Assembly (NCBI GenBank): GCA_035771175.1 | Contig: CM069589.1 | Span: 32,041,701 to 32,105,700, forward strand | Source of the DNA: Paratinospora sagittata | Lineage: Eukaryota; Streptophyta; Magnoliopsida; Ranunculales; Menispermaceae | Length of the DNA: 64,000 nt | Direction of reading: 5' to 3' | Shown here: in pieces, positions 24,001-36,279 of the stretch | Layout: each line of letters opens with the position of its first letter | Numbering within the stretch: the stretch's first letter is position 1 | Made by a program: the position numbers and the translations under genes | The notes under the pieces: model-generated | What the model was told of the DNA's origin: nothing | Databases searched by the model: none | Seen by the model: only the letters and a program-made list of their open reading frames with translations

Positions 24001-24779
24001 TAGTATATTGATGTAAAATGTTTCTATCAATAAACCATTAATGTTGTCACTTCAGCATTTTCAATCTTTACAATTTAGCTAGTTGGAACAAATTTAATTA
24101 ACTTAATTCTTCATTATGATCATTTTGTAATCTTATATTAATTGTTTGCTATAAAGTTGTTCCACTTTTGACCTTTGTATTCATCCCATTAGGTATATGA
24201 TGTGACTCAATTTATGGATGAGCACCCAGGTGGAGATGATGTCCTCATTAATGCAGCAGGTATTCAAATAAAAAATGCTAAAATAATATTTAGAGCTGAT
24301 TTATAGAAATAGTTTCATCAATACACCATTAAATTATACTTAATCATGCGCCTCCAGATGATTTGAGATAATCTAATGGGTGATATTTTTTATCTATGAC
24401 GTCAACCGTAAATGTCAATGCAACACTACTCTTTTTAAATTGTTTGGAATGTGCATTCCCTTTCAAATGATTGCATCATGTTACTTAATAACAAATCTTT
24501 GGACTAATATTATTGTTCTTCCTTGATTTAACCTAAGGGAGAGATGCGAAAGAGGATTTCAATTTCGTTGGACATAGCGAAAGAGCTAGAGAACTCATGC
24601 AATCTTATTATATTGGAGAGTTGGAACTATCAAATGCAACCATTCCAGGGCCTAAGAGTTGTACCAAACAAGAAGTAGAATTAGAGCACACGAATGCAAG
24701 TTTGAGGTATTGGGTAGCCACAGTTGCCATTGTTGGCTTCTCCGTGGTAGTTGGTCTCTTGTATTTCCCTGAGAGTTAA
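21054..24779 (+). CDS. CB5: Cytochrome b5, tail-anchored (three exons)
   Basis: Exons 21054-21131, 24193-24259 and 24538-24779 join in frame to a 128-residue protein; all introns have GT/AG borders. Cytochrome b5 is a heme protein on the cytosolic face of the ER that passes electrons to desaturases, hydroxylases and P450s. The heme-binding domain has YSLQEAAQHN, ENCWVIVDGKVYDVTQF and the axial-ligand motif DEHPGGDD, with the second heme histidine in FVGHSERARELM. The C-terminus ends in one hydrophobic segment (YWVATVAIVGFSVVVGLLYF) and a short FPES tail, typical of ER tail-anchored forms. Intron 1 is long (3061 bp) and holds an (AT)n microsatellite at 21154-21179. Length is near the usual ~130-140 residues. 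No stop or frameshift, so it is likely a working gene. Confidence 0.93.
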
Positions 24780-25479
24780 TTATAAAGATAGTTTAGCTCT
24801 CTTGAGTTTAAGTTTACCATGGGAAACTCTCAATGCATTGTGTTACGTTGTGACAATGCAAGTCAAGTAGCTTTCTTTTCTAGTAAATAGTCATCTATTT
24901 ACAAGTTGAATTTTGAGGATTCCTTTGAACTAATAATAACTAAAAGTAGACTGAATTGAGAAATATAATGATGAATGATGATATCCTCAGTTGGATGTTA
25001 TGGAAATAACTTAGTAAAAAGGTCTACTTGAATTAAGGAATTAAATTCATCTCCCACATCCAACATCCAAATTAAGGTAGTTGATTCTAATAATTGATTA
25101 CTTATGCTTCCATATGTTTTATTATTGTAATATTTGACCATTAACATTGTTATAGTATCAGTAAAATAATTTTAAATAGATGGGAAATCAATAATCTCAA
25201 ATGATCATTTAAAATAAATGAACATTTTTCAAATTATGTCATTTAAATTTCTACAGTTGATCTCTTAATACAAAACATTATCTTTAACTTAAAAAAAGTG
25301 GGAATAAAAGACAATATTGTTTGAAAGAAATTAGCACACATGGTTGATTGATTACTTTGCTAGGTAATTGTTTGTAAGGTTTTGAAGGGTTTGGTAGTCT
25401 CAACATCAGTGCCTCTCATGATTACATACCATCTATGTTTGAATTTGCAAGAGGAAAGTGGCATGTAATTAAAATCGTT
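24780..25479. other. 3' flank of the cytochrome b5 gene, no further gene seen
   Basis: This contains the presumed 3' UTR and AT-rich spacer up to the GTTGT target site of S2. No canonical AATAAA is obvious near the stop codon. No coding frame seen. Confidence 0.35.
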
Positions 25480-26018
25480 GTTGTTGGACACCCAAGAGGA
25501 GGTGAATTGGGTGTTTCAGCATAAGTCAATTTTAAAACTATCTTATGGTATTCTTAAATTTATTGAGGCATTTGTTCAACTGAATCATGTACAATAGAGA
25601 AATAAAGAAATTAAATGCAAAGACACAAGAGTTTTTATATGGTTCAGAAAATCTTCTCTAGGATTCTATTATCTCAGATTTACTTCAAGGGTGTGAATCA
25701 AATCATTACAAAATACTTTTTACACGTTCAAGGCGAACCTATTTTTCTACTGAGCTAAGGATGAACCGCTTGACCATTTTCAGGACAAAGGGTGAAACTA
25801 ACTTAATGATTTCAACTTTGAAATCACAAGTGATATTCTATCAATTCTATCACTGGACTTAACTTGTTTCAACTAGAAACAAATCTAGGAAACTAAGTAA
25901 TAAATATTCGTTCCAAATAATTTGAACAATTACAATGAAGCTCAAATATTACAAATCAATCAATACAAGATATAAAAAGATGAAGCTTAAGGATTAAGAA
26001 ATCTTACAACCATATACC

Positions 26019-27468
26019 TGTAATACCCTATATTTCACAAAAAAAAAAAAAAATTTTGCGCAACGCCCGAACGTTCGGGCGCAATGCCCGAACGTTCAGG
26101 CGCATGCCTGACCGTTCAAGCGCCAAAAATCTCTATATAAGGAACCCTCCTCATTTCTCATTCCTCACACCAAATCACCTTCTCTTGTGATTTTCTTATC
26201 CTTTCCACTCATTCTGAGTTTTTAGTCTTTTGAGACTCTCTGTTCGAGACTCTCGGTGCGGTGCGACGAAGTTCTGTCCAGAGGAAAGTGCATGATCTAA
26301 AAGAAGAAGTTTTTATCTGAAGGTGGGAAACGAAACATAGGTTTGTGTGTTTTATAACTTTTATTAAGGTTTACATTCAATTATTATTATGTTTACTGTT
26401 CATTTACACTGCATTATGTCATATAATGTTTATACTGTTGCACTTATGCCTGTATATTTGGAATTCATGAATTACACTGTTATAATGCCGGATTTGTGGT
26501 CAATCTGACTCAACTAGACTTGGTCTTGTCCTCAGTAACTTTAAATAGCGAACGGGAGGCAGCGGGCTGCTCTAGGCGATTGATATTTAAGCAGACTTTG
26601 TGTCTCACCTCTCAACTGGGGACTGATCTAGTTGGTCTTATTGAAAGCTATCAGCTTATACAAGTAATACTGAATGTCCTAACCTTGCACGTCGTGATAC
26701 CAACTCTGATAAGGATCACCAGACGTTGCCAAAGTCAGTCTAAATGTCAAGAAAAGATCAGACTAGTAGACTAGATCAGTTCATGCATTGACATCATACA
26801 TATCACCACCTAGGGACGTATGTGGTTTATGACTCATAAAATAGTTAGGAGCATTGCTCGCTATTCATTATATTTCTCTGGAGAGGGACGTACATGAGAA
26901 CTCGGCTACGCCTGGGGAGGGACATCAGTATGTGAATCCAGAGCATCGTTCCTGAGGAGGGACGTTTAATAAGATTCTGGCTACGCCAGGGGAGAAACGT
27001 CCGGACGGACATTTGTACGTGAACTCAGGCGATGTACGCTCATCAAACCATTACGAGACGGTGTCATGCATACATACATATTGATTGATTATGATGTTAT
27101 CTTGTGTATTTAAGATATTTGATATTGAAGTATGTTTTATTAATTATTATACTCACGAACTATGTACCCACTGACCGCGTTAAGCTCACTCCATTATCAT
27201 CCAACCTTTCACAGGAAATTAGGGTGGACTGGGTACAGGTTATGGGGCCCACATTTTGTACCATTTGTATGATTCATTAGGAATTTTGGGGAGTATGTTC
27301 CCTTGACTACTTCATGTACAAATGAATTCTGAATTAAATGAAATCAGATTTGTACTGTATATTATATTTTCCGTTGCGCACTCTGTTGTTACCATTGTTA
27401 TTATTCCAAATGCGCGCCCCGTCCGCGAGTGTACCGCCGGTTTAGGCGCGTCCGGGTGGGGTGTGACA
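26019..27468 (+). repeat. 5' LTR of A2
   Basis: It starts TGTAATACC and ends GTGTGACA. After the first 20 bp it has a pure A-tract (26039-26053), then three GAACGTTC-type units (about 26057-26120), then TATATAA (26134-26140). Confidence 0.93.
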
Positions 27469-27473
27469 TTTAA

Positions 27474-27485
27474 TGGTATCAGAGC
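27474..27485 (+). other. Primer binding site of A2
   Basis: TGGTATCAGAGC, a perfect complement to the 3' end of plant initiator Met-tRNA, begins five bases after the 5' LTR. Confidence 0.92.
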
Positions 27486-27534
27486 GTACGGTCCACGGCC
27501 AGCCCAAGTCCATCAAATTAGGGAAATTTTTTTT

Positions 27535-27557
27535 TTATTAGATATATATATCTCTAG

Positions 27558-27638
<81 letters not shown>

Positions 27639-28117
27639 TTATATATAGTTAAGATTTGTATTAAATATATATATCTAAGAAAACTATATAGTTTTATATA
27701 GTTTAGAAATATATATATAGTTATAATTTATGAAAACTATATATATTGTTATGATTAAATATATATATCTATGCATCTATGCATATAGGAGATATATATA
27801 TACCATGTTGATAATAAAAAAATTTGAATGAAAAATTTTATTAGATATATATATCTCTAGAACTATATATACATATGTCAATTATATATAGTTGAGATTT
27901 ATATTAAATATATATCTAGAAAATTATATGATTTTTATATAGTTTGATTTAAATATATATATATAGTTATGATTTATGAAAACTATATATATTGTTATGA
28001 TTAAATATATATATATATATATCTACATATCTAAGCATATAGGAGATATATATATACCTTGTTACTAATGAAAAATTTTGGATAAAATTTTTTTTTATTA
28101 GATATATATATCTCTAG

Positions 28118-28154
<37 letters not shown>

Positions 28155-28570
28155 AATTATATATAGTGAGATTTATATTAAATATATATCTAGAAAACTA
28201 TATGATTTTTATATAGTTTGATTTAAATATACATATAGTCATGATTTATTAAAAACTATATGTATAGTTATGATTGAATATATATATCTATATACCTTAG
28301 TATATATGAGATATATATACATCATATTATCATATTATTGATGAAAAATTTGAATGAAAAATGTTATTAGATATATATATATATATCTTTAGAACTATAT
28401 ATATATATATGAATTATATATAATTAAGATTTGTATTAAATATATATCTAAGAAAACTATAAATGATTTTTATATAGTTGATTTATGAAAACTATATATA
28501 TAGTTATGATTAAATATATATATATATCTATACATTCATATATGAATACGATATATATTATATCATATTG
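27535..28570. repeat. AT-rich tandem repeats in the A2 leader
   Basis: Same array as in A1, about four units of 250-300 bp marked by TCTCTAGAACTATAT or TCTTTAGAACTATAT (about 27550, 27853, 28109, 28385). An expanded (TA)n run (27558-27636) lies in the first unit. The leader ends in TTTTCCTTTCAG just before ORF1. Confidence 0.8.
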
Positions 28571-28705
28571 TCAATAGAAAAATTTGATTTAAATGATGGC
28601 ACAAACATCAAGAATAGAAAATATTGTCCAACTGACAAGGCATAAATCTTAAAAATCTTAGAATATATTTTGTCTTTCACAAATTTATTTTCCTTTCAGC
28701 AAAGA

Positions 28706-30226
28706 ATGGCCTCAAGTGAATGAACAACTTCTAGTAGTAGGGAAGCAATTCCCACTAGACTTAAGAAATTGTTCAAGAGTGAGCTTATGACTATGAGGAG
28801 CATCGACAATAGAGATCTCCGCCTCCGCCCAATCCTTCACGACAAACTTGCAACTCTGGGTTGGTTGAACGTAACAAAAGTTGAGGGTCACGTCTCTTAT
28901 AGCTTGGTGAGATCTTTTCATGAAGCCAGAAATTGCGTGGGACTTCAAGGAGATGAGATCAGCCCTATTTTGGAGACAACAGTCATGGGAATGAAAATTT
29001 CTATCAACATCGAGACAATTGCTCAACTTATAGAGATTCCGATTGAGGAGAGAATTATTGATCCACACGAACCCCAGACAGTTGCAGAAATCGCAGAGTC
29101 TGATGAACAATTGTTCAATTACCTCGCCAAAGAGCCATACACTCAATCGACGTACACAAACCTCCCAAACAATCATATTAAGCCATCTCTTGTCGGCCTC
29201 GGAAAGATTGTATACGGCAACATCTTGCCAGAAAGGGGGACTAGAGGCACTATGTCAAGGGCCCAACTTCTTGTGTTGTATTGCATAGAGAAGAAAATAA
29301 AGGTCTCCCTACCACACATCATCATCCAACAAATGTTGAGGGTGATTCAAAACCTTTTAAAGAAAGAATTCCTCGGTTAAGGAGTCTTGATAATGAGGAT
29401 GCTACACGAAGCAAACGTCAACACTTTTGATGGGACGTCGAAGCAGATCATTGAACCGGTTACAACATCCTCTATCTTCAAGACATATGGCACAAGTGGA
29501 GGGGTAACTGACGAGGAAGTATTCGGCACGACGTTAGGAAATGTCGAAAGAATGAGAGACAAACATGGATGTTGTCTTCGAAGAAGTCGACGCAAGATTC
29601 CTATCAGGGAAGTACCGAATAATGAACCAAATCAGAATCCTGTATCAGATCCAGCCCTGAATAGTGATCCAATCGATCGACTATTCACTGAGGAAGAGTT
29701 ATTTGCTACACTGAATCAACCTCAACCAAGTCATAATATACAAAGTACTCAAACAAATCCACCAACATGGAACATGCCAACTCAAGGCAACATTTCGTAC
29801 CAAAGGTTTCCAACTCCTGAGGTACAGTATCAGCCAGTTCCACAAGTTGTTGTAAACCAACAACAACAGTATTGGGCGACACCAAATTTTGGAGGGCAAA
29901 ACATCCCAATGAGCCCATTGTTTCGAAACTTTTCACCTACGAGTCACCCGTACAACCAATATTTTCCCCCAATGCCTATGGCCTACCCTCCACCTATGGG
30001 ACAATCGACCCATCAACCACCAATAGGCCAATCGACTAATCTATTTGAACGGTTAAATGAAATGACATCCAATATGGCGAAAATGAGAGAAACTCAAAAT
30101 AATATATTAATACGTATGCAAAATTTCGAAGCAGAGCGAGCAAACTCTCAACCTTCTGTTAGTAGTCGTTCTGTACCTAGCAAGAGATCTAGAAGGAACG
30201 GTAGTAGGCAGGGAAATCAAAATTGA
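28706..30226 (+). pseudogene. ORF1 of A2: extra ORF upstream of gag, two nonsense codons
   Basis: One continuous frame of 507 codons runs from ATG 28706 to TGA 30226, broken only by TGA at 28721 and TAA at 29378. It has the same layout as ORF1 of A1: an N-terminal globular domain (LVRSFHEARNCVGLQGDE, IEIPIEERIIDPHEP, LPHIIIQQML), a middle segment with TYGTSGGVTDEEVF, a long Gln/Pro-rich stretch, a short coiled coil (LFERLNEMTSNMAKMRETQ) and a basic tail (SVPSKRSRRNGSRQGNQN). Compared with A1 it lacks about 78 bp in the Pro-rich part. That the frame survives between copies over about 1.5 kb argues it was once translated. The function is unknown. Confidence 0.78.
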
Positions 30227-30327
30227 TTACTGGCATTGTAAACTTTTCTTTTATATATGAATGAAATGTTTTGTTTAAAACTATCTTTGGTGGGCCGACT
30301 TACAACCATTCTTTCTTTTGTATCACT

Positions 30328-30590
30328 AACTTTGAAGTGGTATGGGACACAACAAAATTGGAGGATACTAAATAAAATGTGGAAGTAAGAAAACCCATGA
30401 CCTTGTGTGAAAAGAAACATTTGGAGAAAGTTGCATTATCACTAAGTTTACACGGTATGGGCCGAGTAAACTTGGAAGATATTATTGGTGAACTACTATT
30501 CAGCTGATGTTTTTAGAGACCGTGTTCATACAACTTAACTTGGTTAACACCCTTATTACCAAAGTCATGTGGTATGAGACACATGAACTT
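30328..30590 (+). other. Three reiterated hairpins between ORF1 and gag of A2
   Basis: They lie at 30328-30359, 30444-30473 and 30562-30590, with the same stems as in A1. Loops read TATGGGAC, TATGGGCC and TATGAGAC. The 8-bp stem AAGTTTAC/GTAAACTT is unchanged. The rest of 30227-30995 shows no gene. Confidence 0.58.
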
Positions 30591-30995
30591 GGATAATAAT
30601 CGAAAAGACTAAGAGTAAGAGTTTGAATGCATAAGATTGCGATAGAACGTTAGATCAGGATATTTACCGAGGTAAATCTTAAGAATTTTTATGACTCGTA
30701 TGGATTTTCAATGAAATATATATGTATGTTCACAAAAATCAGAACCAAATCATTTTAAATACTTGGAAAGTTTTATACTTATTATATAAACGTTCTAACC
30801 TTGTTTTTACACGATGGCCAAATATACGAGATATGTAAGATTCTTTGATTCCTCAACAAAATCCTTACACTATACTTAGAAATATAGGTGATTTTAATAT
30901 TGCAGTACTCTCGAAATTGTTGCTGAGCATACTATAACATTATACTTGGCTACAGTTCCTAAATCTTGGTTTTATTTTCCCTTGTCAGTGAGAAA

Positions 30996-32262
30996 ATGCA
31001 AACCAAGAAGAGAGGAAGGCCACTGTTCGTCCAGCAGTGGAGGCACCTCCTGAGATTCAGGAACCGCCACCTCCGACAACAGCACAGGCCACACCCGACA
31101 CTGCCACTACATCTCGATAGGTAATACCACCCCCACCCGCACCCTTTGCCATGCCTTCGAGCATGGAAACCTTCTTTGTCAGATTTATTGAAGCGATGAA
31201 AGCCACTTTTCAAACGGTCGTTCGTGAGACCACGGCTAGTTAGGTTGCCACTATTCAGGCACCTGTAAGATTTGGGTCGGAATCTCAATCCGATCAGATT
31301 ATTAAGTACAAGAGGCTACAACCTCTTACTTTTGTTGGCACCATTGATGCTGATGAGGTGCAAAAGTGGCTGGATGAGTCAAAGAAGGCTCTTGATGCAA
31401 TGAGAGTCGATGAGACTCGAAAAATTCCACTAACGACCTACCAACTGGTTGGTGGGGCAAACACATGGTGGATAACAGTGAAAGAGGACCCAAGGGTCAA
31501 CACAGCAGATATGAATTGGTAACAGTTCGAGTCAATGTTTATTGATGAGTATTTTCCTAGCGCTGTGAAGAGGTAGAAGCGCCAGGAATTCGCTAAGTTG
31601 TACCAGGGCAGCGTGACCGTCAGGGAATATGTTGGCAAGTTCAAAGAATTATCAGTCTAGTCTCTCTCCACCATCTCAACGGAGCAAGATAAGACTGAGA
31701 AATTTTATAATGGAATTCGCCATGATATTCGACAGGCCTTGTCGATCTTGGATCTCAATATTTACAAGGAGGTTGTTGACAGGGCCATGAGCTTTGAACA
31801 AGAGATATCATACAGGAGCAGAAAATGAATAAGGAAAAATGGCCTGCAACGTTTTCCCAACAGGGCTCGCAACAGGGCAACAAGAAGAAGCCCTACTATA
31901 ACCAAAACCCAGCCCTCCCAGCCCCTATTTCGAAGAATGAGGCCATAACACCTGCGGCTGAACCTTCTAACCCTAACCATCAGGGTTTCCGATATCATGG
32001 CCGTGGAGGTCGTTATGGAAGGGGTGGCCGTAGAAATGGCAATGGCAGAGGTGGTGGTCGACACCACAATCAGCAAGGCCAGCAGAACAATCAGAATGGC
32101 CATCAAAACAATCAGCAATACAGGCCGACTTGTTTTAACTGCGGCCAGCAGGGCCACGTAAAATATGCTTGTCCGCACCTTCAGCAACCTATTCCTGTTG
32201 TTCCAGTCCAACAAGCACCACCTGCTGCAAATGCCCAACCTAGGCAGAACCAGCAGAACTAG
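30996..32262 (+). pseudogene. gag of A2 with zinc knuckle
   Basis: It starts at ATG 30996; relative to A1 a 4-bp deletion near 31022 shifts the frame, and several stops follow (for example TAG near 31119 and TAA near 31521). The gag domain is still readable (YKRLQPLTFVGT, KWLDESKKALDAM, GANTWW, then the RQEFAKLYQGSVTVREYV region). The 31825-32262 segment is Gly/Arg/Gln/Asn-rich and holds the CCHC zinc knuckle CFNCGQQGHVKYAC (about 32131-32172), which binds element RNA. TAG at 32260 separates it from protease in the same frame. Confidence 0.85.
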
Positions 32263-35200
32263 GGTCAACGGAACCAGGGAAGAGCATTTGCCAACGCTCA
32301 ACAACCCCTCCCAGACAACAACATAGTCGAAGGTACCTTTTCTTTGTTCAATACAATGGTGCAAGTTTTGTTTGATTCAGGTGCTACGCATTCCTTTATA
32401 TCGTCGGCATTGCTAAGACATTTAGGCCTGCAACCTGAACCCACAACCATCACACTCCATGTCACATCACCGTTTGGATCTGGTACTGATGTGAATTTGC
32501 AGTGTTCTCGATGTGAGCTTCGTATGTCGAAACAGATAATATATGCAAATCTTTTTGTGATGGATATTGAAGACTTCGACATCATCCTCGGCATGGACTG
32601 GCTAGCACCACTAAATGCAAAGATCGACTGTATGAAGAAGCAAGTTCAGTTAACCTTACCTACAGGAGAGTTTGTCAAGATTCAGGGAACAAGGAAATGG
32701 ATACACAAATCAACTGTTGCACTTCTCAAGTCACAACTTCGAGCGTTATCCCTTGGTGATGGAAATAAATCACCAGCACTGTACCCTCTCGAAGTACATG
32801 ATGTTCCAGTCATATCTGAATTCCCAACAGTTTTTCTAAAGGACCTTCCTGGTCTACCTCTAGTTAGGGAATTCGATTTTGAGATCAACCTCATACCTGG
32901 GACAAGGCCTATCTCAATTCCACCATACAGAATGCCAAATGTCGAGCTGGTCGAATTAGACAAACAACTGAAGGAATTAGAGAGTAATGGCTTCATCAGA
33001 AAGAGTTCATCACCTTGGGGCGCTCCAGTTCTGTTTGTTCGCAAAAAGGATGGTTCGTTACGACTTTGCATCGATTATCGCAAGTTGAATAACATCACCA
33101 TCAAGAACAAATATTCGTTGCCCAGGATCGATGACTTGTTCGACCAACTTAGAGATGCCAAATACTTCTCCAAGATTGATTTACGGTCCGGTTATCACCA
33201 ACTCCGGATCCGAGAGTCAGATATTACCAAGACGGCATTCAGAACTCGATACTGTCACTACGAGTTCTTGGTCATGTCGTTCGGTCTAACAAATGCACCT
33301 GCTGCATTCATGGATTTGATGAATCGCATATTAAGGTTATACTTAGACCGATTTGTGGTGGTTTTTGTGGACGACATCTTGATATATTCCTCAACCGAGG
33401 AAGACCATAAGATACATTTGAAGATAGTCATCCAGACCTTGAGAAGCCACCAACTGTATGCAAAGTTGAGTAAGTGCGGATTTTGGGCGAAGAGAGTTCA
33501 ATTCTTAGGCCACGTGGTTTTAGGCAATGGCATTGAGGTTGATCTTTCTAAGGTTGAAGCGGTTTCAAACTGGAAGCAGCCTACCACTGTTACTCCGATT
33601 AGGAGTTTTCTTGGTTTGGCTTGCTATTACAGACGCTTCATCAAGGACTTCTCAAAGATTGCTGAACCTATGACCAAACTCACTCGAAAAGACGTGCGAT
33701 TCACCTGGAATCCCGCCTGTGAAGCATCATTTCAGGAATTGAAGAAACGCCTCACGACGGCACCTGTGCTTATCACTCCAAGAAATGCAATTGGATTTTC
33801 ATTATACACTGACGGCTCTCTCTAAGGCTTAGGTGTCGTACTAATGCAAGGAGGCCAAGTTGTTGCATATGCCTCGAGACAACTGAAGATTTATGAGGGA
33901 AATTACCCAACACATGACTTGAAACTTGTAGCTGTCGTGTTTGCACTGAAGTTATGACATCATTACCTATACGGTGAACGATTTGAGGTCTTCTCGAATC
34001 ACAAGAGTCTTAAGTACATATACACTCAGAGAGACTTAAACCTCCGCCAGAGACGATGGTTAGAATTCTTGAAAGATTATGACTTTCAACTCCAGTACCA
34101 TTTCGGAAAGGCCAATGTTGTGGCCGATGCCCTGAGTAGAAAATCTTATGTTGTTTGCACTCTTAACCTACAGCTGAGCAAAGAGGGACCAAGACCACGA
34201 CTCTCTCAATTATCAGCCAACTCTGAGCTCGTTCGAAAGATTTCAGCAGCTCAAGCCAATGACCCTATGTTAATCGAGAAACGAGAACTTCTACTCAGCG
34301 GACATGACCTTCCTCACTGGTCGGTCGCTGAAGACGGGACCGTTTTCTATAAAAAAACGTCTCTGTCTACCGAACGATCCTGAGGTTCGGAAAGAAGTGC
34401 TTATTGAGATGCACTGTTCGAGGTACTCTATGCATCCTGGGGGTGACAAGATGTACAAGGATGTCAAGCGATAATTCCGGTTGTCTGGAATGAAAAAGGC
34501 AATTGCAGACTTCGTTGCTCGATGTCTCGTTTGCCAGAAAGTTAAAGCAGAACGAAGACTTCCCTCTGGACTTCTCCAGCCGTTACCTATTGGAGAATGG
34601 AAGTGGGAGAACATCACAATGGATTTTGTTACGGCCTTGCCTCGAAATAATAAAGGGCAAGATGTTATATGGGTTATCATTGATAGACTTACCAAGTCTG
34701 CACACTTCTTGCCAATAAAGTTCACGGATAACCCTGCCAAACTTGCAGAATTATATGAAAGAGAGATCGTACACCTTCATGGCATACCACTCACGATCGT
34801 CTCTGATCTAGACCCTCGATTTACATCAAACTTTTGGAAAAGCTTCCAGAGTAGAATGGGTTCTAAGATCACTATGAGCACAACCTCCCATCCTCAGACT
34901 GATGGGCAGTCAGAGTGTCTTATCCAAATCTTAGAATACATGTTACGGTGTTGCATTTTGGACTTTAATGACGAATGGGCAAAATATTTACATTTAGCTG
35001 AGTTTGCATACAACAACAGCTACCAAACTCGTATCGGCATGGCACCAAACGAGGCTCTCTATAGTCGGTCTTGCAGATCTCCGGTATGCTGGTTAGATAT
35101 GGCAGAGAGACCGCAGTTGGGCCCTGAACTAGTTCAAAAGACTTCTGAGAATATCACACTAGTAAAGGAATGACTTCGTGTTGCACAAAGTCGGCAGAAG

Positions 35201-35625
35201 AGCTATGCTGACAAGCGAGACAACCTCTAGAATTTGATAAGGGGGACTTTGTTTTTCTAAAAGTCCAGGCCACAAGAGGTGTCAAACGTATTGGCAAACT
35301 TGCTTATCGTTTGTCCCTTCCATCTTCCATGCCTAAGGTTCATGACGTTTTTCACGTATCTATGCTTCGCAAGTATCGTCTTGATCCTTCGCATATCATC
35401 CCTTTAGTCGAGGTTCGAGTTGAGGAAGGAAATAAGTATCAAGAGAGAGCGATACTGATTTTAGATAGAAAAACTCAAGAACTACGGCGACGTAGCATAC
35501 CACTTGTGAAAGTACTCTGGAATCACCACGGCGTAGAGGAAGCAACATGGGAACTAGAAGCAACATAGGAACTAGAAGCAACAATTAAACAGAAATACCC
35601 TGAATTATTTTTTAGTACCAACTGA
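32263..35625 (+). pseudogene. pol of A2: protease, RT, RNase H, integrase, chromodomain-like tail
   Basis: The longest open part (32344-33825) holds an aspartic protease active site ([13 protein letters not shown], about 32367), a linker, and the whole reverse transcriptase ([21 protein letters not shown] near 33363). RNase H starts at LYTDGSL and is cut by TAA 33823 and a TGA near 33957. It resumes at 34069. A one-base insertion near 34355 shifts the frame before integrase (34481-35173: HHCC residues partly kept, MDFVTALP, SDLDPRFTS, DGQSECLIQ). TGA 35171 is shared with A1. The tail (35311-35568) is chromodomain-like and ends in an 18-bp tandem duplication that creates a stop. Confidence 0.9.
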
Positions 35626-35722
35626 TGATGTGACATATTGTACTATTCTGACTTATCAATAAAATGATGAAACTTTGTTTACACCTATCTTAATATATTG
35701 TTTCACTTGAATAACTACGCAT

Positions 35723-36220
35723 ATGTCTGAAAATAATACCAATGGATATAGTGATGCACACACGGAGTGACCTCCTTGGCAACCTGTGGCTACTTCTCAA
35801 GAAGCAGATTCAAGTTACAACTACTTTGCATCACCAACTCCATCACCACACAGACAGCGATCCATATCGCCAGAGCGTGCATGACTTTTTCGTAACAATC
35901 CCGTGCCATCATCTTGGCAGGACCTTCTACCAAAATTGCCAGGCGGCAGGATTCGAGCAACAACACAGAAAGGTATTCCACCTCTCAACCTACCTCCCCT
36001 CAAACGACGTAACCAGCGCCCTCCACCACCATCTGTTATGCAAAGGTTGGAATCTTCAGAGGACAAGTCCGATTCCATTTGCTCTCCATGATTTTATGAT
36101 GATGAGGATTCCACCGGCCACACTGCTATTCAGGGACCATACAAGAACTACCTTGAACTCGCAAGAGATGACGCCGGCAGTGAATCTCAAGCAGATAACC
36201 ATCATAACTACTTGAATTGA
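35723..36220 (+). pseudogene. ORF3 of A2: extra ORF between pol and the 3' LTR
   Basis: A 166-codon frame from ATG 35723 to TGA 36220 has exactly the length of ORF3 in A1 and no indel against it. Three nonsense codons break it (TGA at 35768, 35882 and 36089). All three stand where A1 has TGG (Trp), so each is one G-to-A change. Recognisable words are SPTPSPHRQRSISPERA, FRNNPVPSSWQDLLPKLPGG, IPPLNLPPLKRR and DDAGSESQADNHHNYLN. There is no signal peptide or membrane segment. The end of the frame lies 40 bp before the 3' LTR, close to the polypurine tract. The family is unknown to me. Confidence 0.65.
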
Positions 36221-36260
36221 TTTCGAGGGCGAAATCCCTTTAAGGGGGGGGGGGGTAGAG

Positions 36261-36279
36261 TGTAATACCCTATATTTCA

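Noticed and set aside
27322..27648. ORF of 108 codons ending in Ile-Tyr repeats across the A2 LTR/leader
   Set aside because: It reads through the LTR end, primer site and (TA)n run; no conserved counterpart beyond the LTR similarity in A1.
31762..32364. 200-codon minus-strand ORF opposite A2 gag
   Set aside because: Antisense to the Gly/Arg/Gln-rich gag segment and zinc knuckle; low-complexity composition produces the open frame.
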